Part shown: positions 23,501 through 35,527 of the stretch, piece after piece
Layout of the letters: each line of letters starts with the position of its first letter
How positions within the stretch are numbered: position 1 is the stretch's first letter
NCBI RefSeq assembly: GCF_000276665.1
Contig: NW_004955517.1
Coordinates: 1,365,934-1,429,933, forward strand
DNA: 64,000 bases
Reading direction: 5' to 3'
Origin: Chinchilla lanigera
Taxonomy: Eukaryota > Chordata > Mammalia > Rodentia > Chinchillidae
The notes under the pieces: model-generated
What the model was told of the DNA's origin: nothing
What the model saw: the letters and a program-made list of their open reading frames with translations, nothing else
Databases searched by the model: none
Program-made: the position numbers and the translations under genes

Positions 23501-25352
23501 ATTAGAAATGAATGTACATGTTTCTTTTTGGTTTTAAAAAGATACATTTTGATTTTGTAAACCCCCTCCATCCTGTACCACCCCACTCCTCAGATCTGAG
23601 GAGCTAAGTATCAAGTTTGTCTGGGTGGGTAGTTAAAGCATGTATTCTAAAGGGATTCTTTAAAAACTATTTCTGAATTGGAAATGATGCTTAGTCATAT
23701 AAACAAAAATATATGAGTCTTAACATTTTGTTGGGTATTTTTTTCTTTCTTAATACTGTTATCCTGATTCATTGAGTCTCACTCTGAAATATAAATGTTC
23801 TCCATTTATAAAACTTGTAGGTAATGACAAAAACAACCAGAAAACCAAAAACGTTATTAGAAGAAATGATTCTGAACACATACGAGAAGCTAGAAAAAGT
23901 AAACTTAATGTGCATAAACTTTATTGCACCTTTTCTTGGTGTTCAGATAACTGCAAAGCGTTTACATTTATCAGTTTGTTGTTTACTTGAAATACATTTC
24001 AGGAAACATTGCTTATTAAAGAAAAATAAAGCACCATGCCAGTAACCTCCACAGTTTCAAAACAGGCTGCCCTTTGCAAGAAGTGAAAGTCATGAAAATC
24101 ACCCCAAAGACCTATCGAAGCCTTATTCCCCTGAGTTTCCATTCCGCCCTGTAACTTATTGTGGTATTTGTGGGTGAAAGAACCAAAATGAGGGAATTCC
24201 TTCAGGAGTGCAGTTTTTTTTCCTGAAGAGATACAAAGATAACATTCCAAAGCAAATGATGATACCAACAGCTCACTTCTACAGAGTGTTTGCCATGTAC
24301 CACACCAAGTAAATGCACACCACCGCGACCTTCCGCCTTTCCACGGGGAGGGCTGTGAGGGCCCGTGTGACCGTGCTGCCCACTCTGGGAGAAGGAATCG
24401 TGCCAGTGGGCCGACTGAACTATCCTGTCGTAGACAGAGACAGCCTCTGTCAGAGTGGACATTGAGGCTTCTTTCTATATCTAATAAAAGGTTCTCTGAA
24501 AGGCCAACATCGTCCAGTGTCCACAGTACTGAGCTAGTTTTGATTCTGTGTTTAAGTCTGACAACAGAAAGTCCAAACTTCCCACTGCAGGAGGCCAGTT
24601 GCCATGACTAACCGTTAAGAAAACTTCCAGCACCTGTGTAAGTTTATGGAATGGGAAAATATCCCTCTCAGGTTAAAGATACAATTTTGGCCAGAGTAGA
24701 GGCATGACATGAAGATTTTGACTATGAAAAATAAACACGGTTAAGTGCATGTGTTTCTCTTAAACAATGAAGTAGAACCACTTATTTGGTTCTATCTTTA
24801 TAGAATGTAAAAATAAGGTCACTTTTAACAATCAGAGCAGAATGACCTGAAACTATAGTGTTTCTCTGGGTTCAGTGTGGATCAGGACTCCATAAGTCAT
24901 TCCTCTCCAGTGTGTCCAGGGAAATCAAAACACTTGCCTACGTTTCTGCAGAACTGCAGGCAAAACTTAGCAGGTTTTGCAATATTTACAGTGATTTTAT
25001 GCCTAGGAGAGACTGTCGCTGCCTCCTTCGGATAGCTGTCTTATGGTAGCTTGACAGATTTCTATTTTTATGGGTTTGAAAAGCCCAAAGATGGGAAATG
25101 CCAGGGTCAAATAAGTTTTAGACTCTGAGGAGGAGTGTGACCTCTCCCCGACCGGTGGCATGGAGTTGCCTTTCTGGGACTGGAAGGAATGAACACTTTG
25201 GAATGTGGAGTGGGAGGCGGAGGTTGTGTCCGAGCATAATTGGCTGGGAGGGAATCCCGGAGATTAGCAAAGGCAGCTCAGGGAGATTTATTTTATGGGG
25301 GATGGGATGGCGAGGTAAAAACCCCTACACCATTCCTTTAAAAATAAAAGGC

Positions 25353-25470
25353 ATTCAGGCATTCAACAAACACTTTCAGAGTACCTCCTGCGAGCCACTC
25401 TTCTAGGCGCTAAGAATCCAGCAGTGAATAAGCCAGAGCTATTCGTTCTAATGGACGAAGGCAGAACTTA
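25353..25470 (-). repeat. L2 LINE 3'-end remnant, antisense
   Basis: ATTCAACAAACACTTTCAGAGTACC...CACTCTTCTAGGCGCTAAGAATCCAGCAGTGAATAAG is a diverged reverse complement of the L2 3' end (AACAAATATTTATTGAGCACC ... GGGGATACAGCAGTGAACAA). Confidence 0.65.
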
Positions 25471-27389
25471 GTAGTAAGTGAAGAAAACTAAGGAACTGGT
25501 CCTTCTTTTTCCTGGAAGCCCCACCACCAACATAAAAATAGAAAATTGCTTTGAGGATATTCCGCTGAGTGGAGGCTGGTAATGTTTGTTCAATAAATAT
25601 TAACTAGCAGCCCTATCTTTATTTTAAGGGTACGACTGTCTCATTTGTGTGTATGTGTGCACTTCCTAGTTGATGGGATAGAAACTTTAAAAACCTGTCA
25701 GCATCTGTGTTTCTGTCCCCCTTGCATTCGAGCCCAGCGATAAGTCCACTGAGAGCCAGGATCAGTGGAGGACCTGATTTTCTGCCTTCTCCTTGCTGGG
25801 ATCTTCAGGCCCCACAAATGTGGGAAGTTGTGCTCTGAGGGTCCGTTTCCATTTTTGTTTAATGTATATCAATAAAAGCATCCGGAACGTCTCAGTTACC
25901 ACACCATCTTCTTTGCTTCTTGTTGTTTTCTTGCATGTGGGATTCTTGTCACGGATGGTTTTAAACGCCAGGACTCCTCTTTCCAGAACTTTCTAAAACA
26001 AAATTGGCAGCTATGATAAATATGTCCAGTGGGTAGTGAGGAAGATAACTCACACAGGCCAAACCCAGAAAGCCGTCATTCTTACCAAGGCCTGCATCCC
26101 TTTTCTCCTATAAGAAGGACGCCAGCATAGTCCCATGACTTTCCACCATCATGGAAATGTCGCATGTCTTTGGTTTCCGATATGGGAAGCCAATACTACT
26201 ATTTCCCAAATGGAAGTCCATACATTTGCTAATTCTAAAGACTCACAATGTGACTAGGTGACAAGAACACTGCATTGTAACTTTTATTGTAGTTATGTTA
26301 AATTTTAGGTAGCTTCCTATATCAGGTGGTTACCATTATTGGACAAGACAACCATAGGCAATAATATTATCGTTAGCAGTGAGTCATGAACTAGCCAAAA
26401 TGGGGAGAATAACACTGTGTCAGCACTTAGGAGGTCCCTGTGTCGAATGCCTCCCAACCAACAGTTGGCATTCTCTAGCCCTTCTTGCGTTTCAGGCCTT
26501 TGTTTTGCAGAACTGCAGTGGGTGTTCCCTGAAAGTTGGGCATTAGAAAACAGTTTTTCAGAATCAGCTGTCTTGAGAGTAGTGACTCCAGGACATCACT
26601 GTAAGGACAGCTGTTAAAACAAACTCTCCTGTGTGTCTCAGGGTTCAGCTCCAGCATGGCAGCAAGTTCATCTAAGGAGAAAGTGTATTTGTGTGCGCAG
26701 TGGCTTGAAAGGCAAGGCTTGATGGATGGTGTCTGGGAGAAGGCAAAGTGGAAAACACCAGGCAGCCACCTTGCAAAAGCGGAATGCCAGGGATCCTTCT
26801 CTCTTTGAAGGAAAGTTTTAAAGAGGCACCTTTTCATATTTACTGAACCCAGTAGGTGACAAGCAGATTAGCTTCGCAGGGCTCTGTTTCAAAGACTCTT
26901 CAGAAGAATCGGAACTGAGGCAGCGTCTCCTTCATCAGTGTAATTGTCATCATTTAACTTTGCAAACCTTGTCCTCTGCAGTGTTAATAAAACCCTTATC
27001 AATTCATTCGATCATGCCTTGCACTGTAGCACCCCAGAAATGTAAATGTACGCAACAGCTTTGGCTGTGAACTGACTGATGATATCATCAGTTATTTTTC
27101 CCAATGACCAGGTAGAGACTATTCCCCCTACAAGACGACATTCTGCATTAAACTAGAATCCAGCAGGTGCTATGTTTCCCAGAGGCACTTGCCAGTCTGC
27201 TACGGCTGTTCTCAGACTGTCAACCACTACAGTGAGAGGTAATTGCAGTAATTACTTCTCCCTAAGCCACTTCATTCCGAAGTATCTCAGAAAGTGAATG
27301 AATTGATATCCTTAGTCACTCACAAGAAACTGATTTTTGCACAATGTGTTTCCTCCCATAACTGTAGGGAGGACTTTGATTTTTTAATA

Positions 27390-27580
27390 ATGGTTTATAT
27401 TGTGGAACATTTGCTCTGCATTAGAAATTACACTAAGCAGTTTACCCCTATTGTCTGGGTTGCTCCTCTATTTGCTGAATTCAGCACCATGAGACAAGTT
27501 AATGGACTGATGCCAGGCCGCATAGCTGGGAAGGAACTGACTGAGGGTTTGAACATTGAATTTTCAGACTTTCAAGCCAC
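27390..27580 (-). repeat. MIR-like remnant, antisense
   Basis: Short matches to the reverse-complemented MIR core (TTTGCTGAATTC...ACAAGTTAATGGACTGATGCCAGGCCGCATAGCTGGGAAGGAACTG, compare AAGTAACTTGCCCAAGGTCACACAGCTAGTAAGTGG). A 126-codon open frame across it is therefore probably chance. Confidence 0.4.
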
Positions 27581-27907
27581 TGGTTTTAACCGCGATGGAA
27601 TTCCCTCCTATCATTGTGTAGGTCGTGAAATGGTGACATGCCAGTTCCTGCGGAAAGAGGATATCATGATTTAGGATTTTTTTGTTACCCCAGATTATGG
27701 TGATTTAAACATTCTGGAGTTAATCGAGCCATTTACAAATTTTGCTCAAGAAAATTGGGGCTGAAGATAAGAAAATTATCTTTCTTCAGATTAAATAAAG
27801 AGCAAGATTTGAAGGATTTTAGAAGATTTTGAGAAAAACTCACCCAGTATTTATTGAGCACACACTGGGTGATATTTCTGACACTTTAGTACATAAAGAG
27901 AAATGAA

Positions 27908-28017
27908 GGCCAAGTGTGGTGGTGCACACCTGTAATCCCAGCACTGGGGAGGCTGAGAGGTAGAAGGAGTTCAAGGCCAGCCTGGGCCGCATAGAGAGAC
28001 CCTGTCTTAGCAAAAAA
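27908..28017 (+). repeat. B1 SINE (7SL-derived)
   Basis: GGCCAAGTGTGGTGGTGCACACCTGTAATCCCAGCACTGGGGAGGCTGAG ... AAGGCCAGCCTGGGC ... GAGACCCTGTCTTAGCAAAAAA is a typical B1 with an A-rich tail. Confidence 0.93.
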
Positions 28018-29546
28018 TGTTTTAAAAACCCTTGAGACAATAAATCTAAGTCTGTATGCAGTGGATAATCAGCTCGGATGTTCTTAGTGCCGGTTAGGGC
28101 ATTTTACAGACATTGGCAGTGGTGAGGGTGTTTGCAAAGAGTACATGCGCTACAAGTGAATTAAGAAAAGTGATGTTAAAATTTATTGAAAATGGTCTCA
28201 CACTAACTCCTCTCTGCTGGTGGTGAAACATACTAAATGCACTGAAACGCCCTCAAACTATTCCTGAGCTAAAGCCGTCAAGAGCTGAAACCCTCCTTTT
28301 GCACTGCGTCGTTGTCATCCCCACAGGTGGGACTGTCAGTGGCTTTCAGTTTTGTGCTTTTGTTCTTTCCCTCCTCGCCCCTCACTCCCCCATCCATCGT
28401 GCTATTCCTTGGACCATGTGGCGGGTAGACAGGTTGGGGAGCCTGCTAAGATGAAGGGGAGGGAAGTATAACGGGAAAATCCCTATTAGGTTTGCTTCCT
28501 GTTTCTCAGCAAAGACCAGGGAAGAAACGTAGACAGAACTACCACGTATCAAGTGAAAAACTGGCTTCTCAGATCATTGCTTAATCCGCCCAGCCCTAAT
28601 TTCCTTCAGGCTGAAGAGGCTGCCAGTTACACATGGTGCCTTGTTCAAGGGGGCTGCAGACAGTGTTGGAATGCGTGAACGGACCCAGCTGCTCACAAGT
28701 TGAATCCTCATTACACTGGTCTAGAAATACAGAAATAAAGAGACGTGGGCTCGTTCTCTGCTGTGTGTCAGTGTGATGTCCTGCCTTTGAGAGTTACATG
28801 GTATTTGTGCAGGATGGCCCCCTCGATGTGGGGAAACTAGAGATGGGACATTCTGTCTGTGATTTGTTTCAAACTTCAGGAAAAGACACAACAATGGCAT
28901 GGAGAGGAGAAGGAGCGTGTGTGGTAAAATGTTGGCAGCTGGGGGTTCTAGATGGGGGATACAAGAGATCTTTTTGATGTTTTTGCAATTTTCTGTAAGT
29001 CTGAAAAATTTCAAAATATATTATTTTTAAACATTTCTCTAAAAAGCACAAATATACCTAGAGTATATGTTTTCTTTCATAAGGGAATAAAGCATAGATC
29101 TGGATTTATTTCAGGACTTTAAAAAGGGTGACACATTTTAAGAAGCTGTTTTTAACTCCGATTTGTACCCTATGAAACAAAAATAAAAGGAGCAGGCGTT
29201 ACCGTTGGGCTCAGCAGGAGAGGCCTCTCCCACTTTTCCCCATTCCCTGTCACTCCTGGTCCTCTCCTCTCTTCCCCCTTGTGCCCCGCTCACTCTGCAA
29301 CTGGAACGAAGCCCTTCTCGGGAACAGTGAGGGGGTTTTCCTTCCCTTTTCACAGAGAAAGCCTGACTTCTGTTGCAAGTCGTACAATTACATTCCACTG
29401 GATAGCTGGCCATATTCAATTGCTCCTTTTTAAAAATCCACTGCTACCCAAATTCAGATTCCTTTGAAAACTAAAGTCTTTTCCCAAAGATATGTGTTGT
29501 CTGTGCTTGTTTTCCTTGAGCTTAAAACAAAACAAAACACACTCAC

Positions 29547-29746
29547 CTAGCCAGCTCACCGGTTCCCGCCTGGCTGTTGGCAGGAATCTTGAGTGAAGTC
29601 ATTTCCATCCCTTTGGTCATCTTTGAGTCAGACATGACATGTCCAGGAACCTCACGGGGTCCGGGACGTGACGTCAGGGCGGAAGTGCTGTTGATTGTAC
29701 TCGGGGTCCCTATTGTTACGTGCGGGAACTGATCCACGTTGTGCAC
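29547..29746 (-). promoter_or_regulatory. CRE-containing segment, candidate antisense exon or promoter
   Basis: A perfect cAMP-response element TGACGTCA lies at 29669-29676 in a locally CpG-rich stretch of an otherwise AT-rich intron. On the minus strand a 67-codon open frame runs through it and a good donor (CTAG|GTGAGTG) lies at its end near 29547. Human ADAMTS9 is known to have antisense lncRNAs, so an antisense transcript start is possible, but nothing here proves transcription. Confidence 0.3.
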
Positions 29747-29934
29747 ATCACGTTCTCAGTAGGCCCGGCTTCCCAGCTTCTTTGCTGAAGCCTCTGGCCT
29801 TGCCGGGGTGATGGGTATCTCTCCAAATTCTATCCATAAGGAAGCTCTGTGTGCCCCTCTGCACATTTGATTAAAATCAAGTCACTTCTGAGAACTTGAT
29901 ACGATTACCTTGCCTGAGCTGCCTTAGAGGAGCT

Positions 29935-30110
29935 CAGTGGTTCTTAAGCACAGGGTGATTTTTACCACCACCCCCAGCCCCCCAGGGGCCTTTGGCAGTG
30001 TTTGGACACAGTTTGGGTTATTACAGATAACAGTGGAGTCCTATCAGGATCCAGTGAGTAGATGTGCTGCCAGAATGCCAGATGCACAGGACAATCCCCG
30101 ACCACAAGAA
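29935..30110 (-). repeat. MER5-like hAT-Charlie DNA transposon remnant, antisense
   Basis: CTCAGTGGTTCTTAAGCACAGGGTGATTTTTACC...CCCCCAGGGGCCTTTGGCAGTGTTTGGA...AGTGAGTAGATG...CCAGATGCACAGGACAATCCCCGACCACAA follows the MER5A consensus in reverse orientation. Confidence 0.75.
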
Positions 30111-30819
30111 CTGTCCTATGTGAGATTTCAAAATAGTGCAAGAGTGGAGAAATCTGCTGAAGAGAAGAAGGCATCCTATTCAGAACTCAGAGTTACGGCT
30201 CTAGGGAACGGCACTGCTACCAGAAGCCTTGCTCTCTGGAGAGCTGAGTTTCCCATTAAATGTTATGTGAGATTCCAAGAGCCGTCCAGATCTGTCAGAC
30301 CCAATAATGCGAGGTGTCCAGGTTGTCTCTCCAGGCTGTGCTTTGCACGCCATTAGGCAGCACTGCACTCTTGCAGACAGTGGGGAGAGCAGGAAGTGCT
30401 GTAGATGTACAAAATGCCCGAGAAGACCCACAGACCTTCGTCATAGCACCTTTCGTGAGGTGGCCAATTTATAAAGGATGGCATGAATGTAGAGGGGCCT
30501 TTCTAAGAAAACAAAGACTGCTCTTCAGCATATGCTGGCATGAGGGTTGCTCCAGTGGCTCTGATACAGTGCATCCGATACAGGCTCTTCTTACATTTTA
30601 TGCTTTAATCATCAGTGGTAGAATATGCAGGTATGTAACAGTCCAGCAATCAATAGGAATTGGTTAAGCTTGAGCACCAGAATATTTACGTTTCTTCTCT
30701 TTTTAAAGAAGATTAATTCAAGTGAGCATTTTATCTGGGAAGTGGGAAGCCGCACTTCTAATTGGAGATAGAGACAGAAGTCCACAGAGCGTTCTATGGA
30801 CTTCACGCATGCAGCAGGA

Positions 30820-31015
30820 TTTCCCAGTCTTAGCATTGCTGACATTTTGACATTTGGTCCATAGAGTTCCTTGTTGCGGGTGGCTGAAGAGGGCCTTGTG
30901 GGATATTTATCAGTGTCCTTGGTTTGTACACACCAGATTCCAGCAACCGAGCCTCTCAGCTGTGACAACCAGAAATGTTCCAGTCGTTGCCAAATGTCCC
31001 CTGGTGTGTGGGGAC
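30820..31015 (+). repeat. MER5-like hAT-Charlie DNA transposon remnant
   Basis: TTCCCAGTCTTAGCATTGCTGACATTTTGACATTTGGTCCATAG...CTTGTTGCGGGTGGCTG...CAGCTGTGACAACCAGAAATGTTCCAGTCGTTGCCAAATGTCCCCTGG follows MER5A closely. Confidence 0.85.
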
Positions 31016-31446
31016 CCGTCCTCGTCCTGCAGTTCTGTGCGTTTCTCACAGCAGAGTTTTATCTTTTCATGTTCTTACAAGTGTTAGCTGGGGATATTCT
31101 GTCGCATTTGCCGAATATACCTGATACCAGATTGCTGTATTTTAGAACAAAGAAGTCTTTATGGTTATAAAATAGCTCTCCCTCCTCTCAGAAAGAGAGA
31201 TTTTGCAGACATCAAGTTTTCATGTGAGTTATCTCTGTCAGTTTCATTTCCTAATACATCAGAAGAGACAATACTCAGGTGGTCAGGTATTCCAGATGTG
31301 TGGTGTTGACTTGGCTTTTCTGTACATGAACTTCTGGGGAAGAAATTTCTGAGTTCTACCTCTCAAGGTCTTATTTTCTCTTTGCATATCTTTCTTGCCT
31401 TACCAGGTGGAAAAAGCTGTGTATTTACCAGCTTCCAGCCCCCCGC

Positions 31447-31471
31447 CACACACACACACACACACACACAC
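31447..31471. repeat. (CA)n microsatellite
   Basis: About twelve uninterrupted CA units. Confidence 0.95.
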
Positions 31472-32510
31472 TCAGAATGCAGACATAGCTCTGACAGCAG
31501 GAGGGCAAAGAACATGACACAGCTCTGGGTTCTAGCAGGCAAATTGATCTCAAGTCCTCTTTAAAAAGGTCGCAAACAGTGGCGGTCATACCAGAGTCCA
31601 GAACTTTGAGAGTGGTCAGGAAGTCTGTGTAGAAGGAAGCCACGCACGGCAAGCCCAGCCACTGCCACTGGCCTCAGAAATTCCTCGGTGGGACCTGCGG
31701 GCTAATGAAGTAACCAGTTTCTCTACTATGTCTAAACTTTATTTGATGGACCACCACGGAAATTTTTATTAAAACACAGAAATTCACACTAGTGTCCAAT
31801 ATAGAAGAATTAGAATTTTAAATTACTAATGGACTATATCAAAAGTCCTTCAGAATTATAGTTAGAATTTTGACTTTTGACTAAACATAATCTTTCCAGT
31901 GATCCTCAGGTGTTAATTGAGCACATGCTGATCTTTAAAGAAAGAAACTACCTTGTAGCTTCCCCTGAGGATCTCATTTCTGTGCGGGATTGAGTTCCTG
32001 CCCCCCATAGTCACAGACGGCCGTGAGTGAAGTCCAGGTGCTCATCATACATTTCCTGACGTGACAGTTAGCTCAGAGCAGTATAGGGTCGTTAAATTTG
32101 CAGAAAACCACCAAACATAATTGTCATTTCTAATGACAAGTCTTCCATGTTGTGAGCCCAGTGGCTCATTGGCTGCTTTTTGTTTCTCTCTTCATGTCAC
32201 TTTCATGATGGTGCTTTTGAGGCTTTTCTTTACCAGCAGGTGTGGGGAGGAGGACAAGACAAGACAGAAGGCTCTTGGATAATGCCGGCTGAGAGTCACT
32301 CTGCCATCTGAACTGCCAGGGAAGCAGTCGCAAGTTGGAGGATGAGCACCTACTTCAACGATGGTTAAACTGTCCCTTTCACCTTCTGTTCAGATGTATT
32401 TCTCTGTATGTAGAGTTGGACATTCATGCACATCTCAGTCCTGGGGTGACAGTAGTATCCAGCCCAAGCTCAAGTGATTAGATGAGCTGCTTCCCAAAAC
32501 AGTTGTAAAT

Positions 32511-32778
32511 GTTCAACCTTTGGTACCCATGGGGGGTTGGTCCCAGGACCCCTGACACATTGCACCTCCACATATAGGGATGCTCAAGTCCCATACAGAA
32601 AGTAGTATATGTGCAGAGCCCACGTGGCCCTCCTGGGAGCTAAAGTCATCTGCGGGTTACTTAGAGTACCTTACACAGTATTTAGTTGCTGCTCTCTAAA
32701 TAACTGGGTCCCAGATTGGCTGGATCCTTGGATGTGGATCCACCAGGGGATGCAAAGGGCGGGCCAACCGTCTGTATG
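32511..32778. repeat. Tigger/MER2-like DNA transposon remnant
   Basis: The left part reads TTTGGTACCCATGGGGGGTTGGTCCCAGGACCCC ... GGATGCTCAAGTCCCATACAG and the right end TTGGATGTGGATCCACCAGGGGATGCAAAGGGCGGGCCAACCGTCTGTATG. These correspond to the two ends of MER2-type TcMar-Tigger elements, with an internal deletion. Confidence 0.75.
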
Positions 32779-34779
32779 AGTGACAGCTGACCTGTAGAGA
32801 GGGTGCTGTCACCTGGAGCTAACGGAAGAGAAGCCAGACCGACAGCCAGCAGGACTAGACCCAGCAGTGAAATGCGCTTTGTCCCAGTGTCCTCGAAATG
32901 ACTGATTAACTCCGCAAAGAGGACAAAGTTTACAAGGCCAACACTGATCTCACAGACACGTGAGAGTACAGGAACAAACTGCATTGATTGCTCTTCTGTG
33001 AAAACATTCCTGATGGGGACTGAGCTCCCAGATCTGTCCCTGACTGCTTTGGGTAGTGGGACTGTCACTGCACTCTGATTGGCTTGCAGACTGATGTCTG
33101 CGGGTTGCCGTGAGCACCCCCGGCCCAGACCTCTGATCGCCTCCACGTTTAAGTGCAAAACCTTTGGCCGCTGCTCTTGCCAGCGGTGGCTTTCCTTTGG
33201 CAGCTTCCTCCGGCACTGCTTCACTCACTGCGGACCTCACAGCTGACCGTGAGGGTCCTGGGACACAGGTCTCATGCGGTGTCCTCCCTGCCCTCCAGAC
33301 TGCCCTCGTAAATGCTCCCGGGACAGGCACAGAGTGGGTCCTCATGCCACCTTCACCTGCAGCTCTTTCCTGAGAAACGCCAACATCACAATTCAGCTGA
33401 AGTCGGTTTACAAATAATTATAATTTTGAAGGGAAAAAGGATCCTATAAAAGCAGTAGGTGTGCTTGGAAATAGGGGGCTCGGGGTCTGGTAACGTAGCA
33501 CAGCCCGGATAAAATTCACCAGGTACAGTGCTTTTGCCTTTCATTTCTCTCTTCATGGTGAGGAAAACTGGCATAGTCATGTTCTTGCAAAACAAAAAGA
33601 GGGCTTTGGCAGCCTGTATAGCTAATTTCGTGTATGCTTGCTATTGACATCCTTCTCCCTCTGCTGTGACCCTGTCACACTGTGAGAGAGGAGGAGGGGA
33701 AGGACCCCTGCAGGGCCCTGTGCTGTCTGACCCCCAGGAGGTAGTGGGGGTGGAGCGCAGGAGTGCCCTGCGCTGTCTCCCTGCTCTGGGGGCCGTGTCT
33801 CCCTTGTTAGGCAGGGCCACCTACTTGGCTGCAGTGTTGACTGCGGCCTTGAGTGTGCTCCGGGAGTTGACATGTGACTCTCAGTCCCTTTCTTAGTCTT
33901 TGTAGCGCTGCAAAGGCGGGATGCTGCGGGCAGTGGGGACGGAAGGATGGCCCGGTGCCCTGTCCGGCCGGGACCACTGCACTCCTTACATCCGCTTGCT
34001 CCTACCGTGTTTCCTGACAGTCTCAGCTCTCTCAGCTCCTTCTCATGGTAATAAGTGCCAGGGTGGTCCCAGACACAAACAGCCATCAGGCAGGCCTGTC
34101 AACCCTGGCTTTACGCCCTGAAGTCACAGCCCTTGTTTCCTGCTGAAGCTTTCTCTGCCTTCCTCTTCAATATTTTGGTTTTGGTGGCCCTGTTTAGAGC
34201 CATTCTTGTTTTGTGAGAAACCCTACAAAAGTATCCCTAAATGGATTCACATGGCCAATAGGAGACATGCTTCTGGACAAAGGGCTGTGACCATTCCCAC
34301 CAGGACCCCAGCACTGCAGGGGAGTGACTGTGGACTCCGCAGTGTCCTCACTGGAGCCCGCTCTGTCCCAGGACACTGGAGACCCAGCATCACAGCAAAC
34401 GGGGAGCAGACGCAGTCCTGGAGATGAGAGGTCCGAGCAGGAAGAGGGGGGGTAGACCAGAGACGTGGCATTTGGATGTGGTACCTTTCTTTCTCTTACT
34501 GTGGTGAGAAAAGAGCATAAAAGTAAGTTATAGATTTTAGGAGAAAAAAGGGCAGTAGAAAAACAACTTTGACATTTACATCTGCTCTGACGATCTCTCT
34601 GTGCCCTTTAGAAAGGAAAGCACTTTGCTTATTCACAAGGGTAAGATTTTGCCAGACCTGATCTCACCTTTACCATCAGTATCTCTGTGTTCATCTTAGA
34701 CTACAGTGAGCTGACGAACACTTTTAAATATCCACCTTTTTGGAAATACTCTTTTAAAAAACACATTGAGTAGAGGCAG

Positions 34780-34985
34780 TAGTAGTGGTGACACTGAACT
34801 AAGTATTATTTTCATGTCGTCTGGACAACATAGCAAGAGCTTTGTATATGCATTGCTTCCCTTAACTGTAGCCGGGCTGTGCTAATCATGCTACTACTAC
34901 TGAGAGCAGACCCGAGCCCAGAGAGGTTAAGTCACTGCCCACAGTGACACCAGTATAAGATGGCACGTGTGACTCTAGCCCCCTG
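34780..34985 (-). repeat. MIR SINE remnant, antisense
   Basis: GCCCAGAGAGGTTAAGTCACTGCCCACAGTGACACCAGTATAAG is the reverse complement of the MIR core (CTTGGGCAAGTTACTTAACCTCTCTG). Confidence 0.65.
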
Positions 34986-35485
34986 CTGCCTTTTAGCCCA
35001 AGACGAGGGCCAGCACCCCTGCAGCCTGCTGCCCTTGCCCCTTGGGCCTCGGTGTTGACCGGTGCCTTGGAGCCGCTGCCAGCACGCTCACGCTTTGTGG
35101 ATGCGGGTCCTCAGAGCCAGAAGAGCACGGGCTCCACCTGCCCGTCACGCTAGCTCCAGGTGTGATGCCCAGATTGGAACAGAACGAGTAAGGATGTCTG
35201 TGAGGGTGTCTCTGAGATTCCCAGTGGCTCAGACTTCTGAGCAGAGCGGAGCGAATTGGCGGGCCCAGATACACAACCCCGAGCCTTCCACTCAGAGCCA
35301 CAGACAGTTGCCTGAGGCAGGCCCCAAAGGGTTAACATACCTCAGCACGGTCAGGAGGAAAGCAGGGCGTGGCTTCAGCCAACCAGCACGTGCCCCTCTG
35401 TGTACGTGACTGTGTTGCTTTTTGTGACGTTTCTCTTCCTGAGGCACAGAAGGCGTGATGAGTAAGGTGTTGAAGTCAGAACTGT

Positions 35486-35527
35486 CGGGGCGGGGGATGT
35501 AGCTCAGTGCACAAGCACCTGCCTGAA
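35486..35527 (+). repeat. ID SINE fragment
   Basis: GGGGCGGGGGATGTAGCTCAGTGCACAAGCACCTGCCTG is the 5' half (A-box side) of an ID element; the B-box half is missing. Confidence 0.7.

Noticed and set aside
27294..27674. 126-codon open frame on the + strand
   Set aside because: It overlaps a probable MIR remnant and resembles no protein family I know.
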